Positions 4,696-5,311 of a DNA stretch of 5,311 nt are shown piece by piece; the first letter of the stretch is position 1, and each line of letters opens with the position of its first letter. The stretch covers positions 1 to 5,311 of the forward strand of contig JAGAEK010000157.1 of NCBI GenBank assembly GCA_017828835.1, in the 5' to 3' direction. This DNA comes from Oscillospiraceae bacterium (lineage in GTDB: Bacteria > Bacillota > Clostridia > Oscillospirales > Ruminococcaceae). Made by a program: the position numbers and the translations under genes. Under the pieces are notes generated by a model. It had not been told where the DNA came from, did no database searches, and saw nothing but the letters and a program-made list of their open reading frames with translations.

Positions 4696-4722
4696 TTAGC
4701 ACTCTAATCTAAAGATTGCTAA
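4696..4722. promoter_or_regulatory. CIRCE-like operator (HrcA binding site)
   Basis: TTAGCACTC (4696-4704), nine bases, then GATTGCTAA (4714-4722) matches the CIRCE consensus TTAGCACTC-N9-GAGTGCTAA in 17 of 18 arm positions, including the 9-bp spacing. CIRCE is the operator of the HrcA repressor, normally found before groESL and dnaK operons. Here it lies between the divergent hsp20 and hflX genes. HrcA itself is not in this window. The spacing is hard to explain by chance. Confidence 0.88.
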
Positions 4723-4757
4723 AATTATTTCTGCGGCGGATATGATCTACACGTACA

Positions 4758-4786
4758 TTGTAATTATTCTACGTTTAGTATATAAT
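4758..4786 (+). promoter_or_regulatory. Promoter of hflX
   Basis: TTGTAA (4758-4763), a 17-bp spacer and a perfect TATAAT (4781-4786) place the start near 4793 and give a leader of about 26 bases with the SD AAAGGA. The CIRCE-like element ends 35 bp upstream of the -35 box, so repression by simple overlap with this promoter is unlikely. Confidence 0.7.
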
Positions 4787-4818
4787 ATACTTCAAATAAT
4801 AAAAAAAGGATGGACAAC

Positions 4819-5311
4819 ATGTTCGATAATTTGATAGAAAAGGAATTGCAGCGAGCGATTTTGATTTGTGTCGATACAGGAGAATTTGACGCCGAAGTAT
4901 CCGTGAACGAGCTTGAAGAGCTGGCGAAAACCGCCGGCGCGGAAGTTATTGCAAAAATTATACAAAAACGCCCGGATTATGACGGTGCGACTTGCGTCGG
5001 AAACGGAAAATTAGAGGAGATCAAGGAACTCGCGGGAGAGGATGAGGATATACTTCTGATTTTTGACCACGAGCTTACCGGAAGCCAGCTGAAAAATATC
5101 GAAGACGTAACGGGGCTTGCGGTCATTGACCGTACGATGCTGATACTTGATATATTTGCGCAGCGCGCGGTGACGGGAGAAGGAAAGCTTCAGGTCGAAC
5201 TTGCTCAGCAGAATTACCGGCTTCCGAGACTGGTCGGGATCGGAAAGAAACTTTCCAGACTCGGAGGAGGTATCGGAACGCGCGGACCCGGAGAAAGCAA
5301 GCTTGAGTCGG
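4819..5311 (+). CDS. hflX: Ribosome-splitting GTPase HflX (N-terminal part, cut by window edge)
   Basis: The first 164 codons of HflX are present and open to the window end. HflX binds the 50S or 70S ribosome near the peptidyl transferase centre and splits stalled ribosomes, notably after heat or antibiotic stress. The N-terminal domain shows VGNGKLEEIKELA (about residues 60-72) and DHELTGSQLKNIED, and the family signature VIDRTMLILDIFAQRAVTGEGKLQVELAQ (about 102-130). LPRLVG then leads into the Gly-rich GGGIGTRGPGESKLE that precedes the GTPase domain. The G motifs themselves lie beyond the window; full HflX proteins have about 400 or more residues. ATG 4819 has AAAGGA with 8 bases to the start. 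It is divergent from hsp20 across a gap holding a CIRCE-like operator, which fits a heat-stress role. No frameshift is visible. Confidence 0.96.
   Translation, partial: MFDNLIEKELQRAILICVDTGEFDAEVSVNELEELAKTAGAEVIAKIIQKRPDYDGATCVGNGKLEEIKELAGEDEDILLIFDHELTGSQLKNIEDVTGLAVIDRTMLILDIFAQRAVTGEGKLQVELAQQNYRLPRLVGIGKKLSRLGGGIGTRGPGESKLES

Noticed and set aside
1..5311. Dedicated novel defence or mobile system
   Set aside because: No transposase, integrase, nuclease, toxin-antitoxin pair or phage gene is visible. All genes but one small membrane protein belong to known families, and each unit has its own promoter.

Overview
The window looks like ordinary chromosomal DNA of a low- to medium-GC Firmicute, most likely a member of the Clostridia. 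The grounds are strong purine-rich ribosome binding sites (GGAGG, AGGAGGT), AT-rich intergenic DNA with near-consensus -35/-10 boxes spaced 17 bp, a CIRCE operator, an rplM-rpsI operon with a hairpin leader, and protein sequences of Firmicute type. I cannot name the genus. There is no sign of an insertion sequence, prophage, CRISPR array or rRNA.

Layout, left to right. (1) 65-1097, minus strand: the rplM-rpsI operon (ribosomal proteins uL13 and uS9), with a consensus promoter, an A/T-rich UP-like element, a short hairpin leader resembling an L13 autoregulatory leader, and a hairpin terminator region after rpsI. (2) 1098-1254: AT-rich intergenic DNA with a 10-bp tandem repeat, a degenerate 20-bp duplication and a promoter. 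(3) 1255-2001, plus: a TtcA-family PP-loop tRNA thiolation enzyme; the better start is GTG 1255, not GTG 1237. (4) 2045-2216: tRNA-Thr(GGT) with its own consensus promoter and a bidirectional terminator. (5) 2216-3343, minus: a DSP/PTP-fold tyrosine phosphatase with an N-terminal fibronectin-III-like region. (6) 3443-4074, plus: a two-gene operon of a 74-aa two-helix membrane protein overlapping a YbjQ/UPF0145 protein, with a terminator. (7) 4079-4667, minus: a small heat-shock protein (Hsp20) with its own terminator. (8) 4696-4722: a CIRCE-like HrcA operator in the divergent gap. (9) 4819-5311, plus: the N-terminal part of the ribosome-splitting GTPase HflX, cut by the window edge.

The genes share a loose theme of translation and its protection (ribosomal proteins, tRNA, tRNA thiolation, HflX, Hsp20). 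They are nevertheless separate transcription units, each with a recognisable promoter, and I do not see a dedicated multi-gene novel system. The items most worth following up are the CIRCE-like operator shared by hsp20 and hflX, the overlapping small-membrane-protein/YbjQ pair, and the phosphatase with its accessory N-terminal domain.
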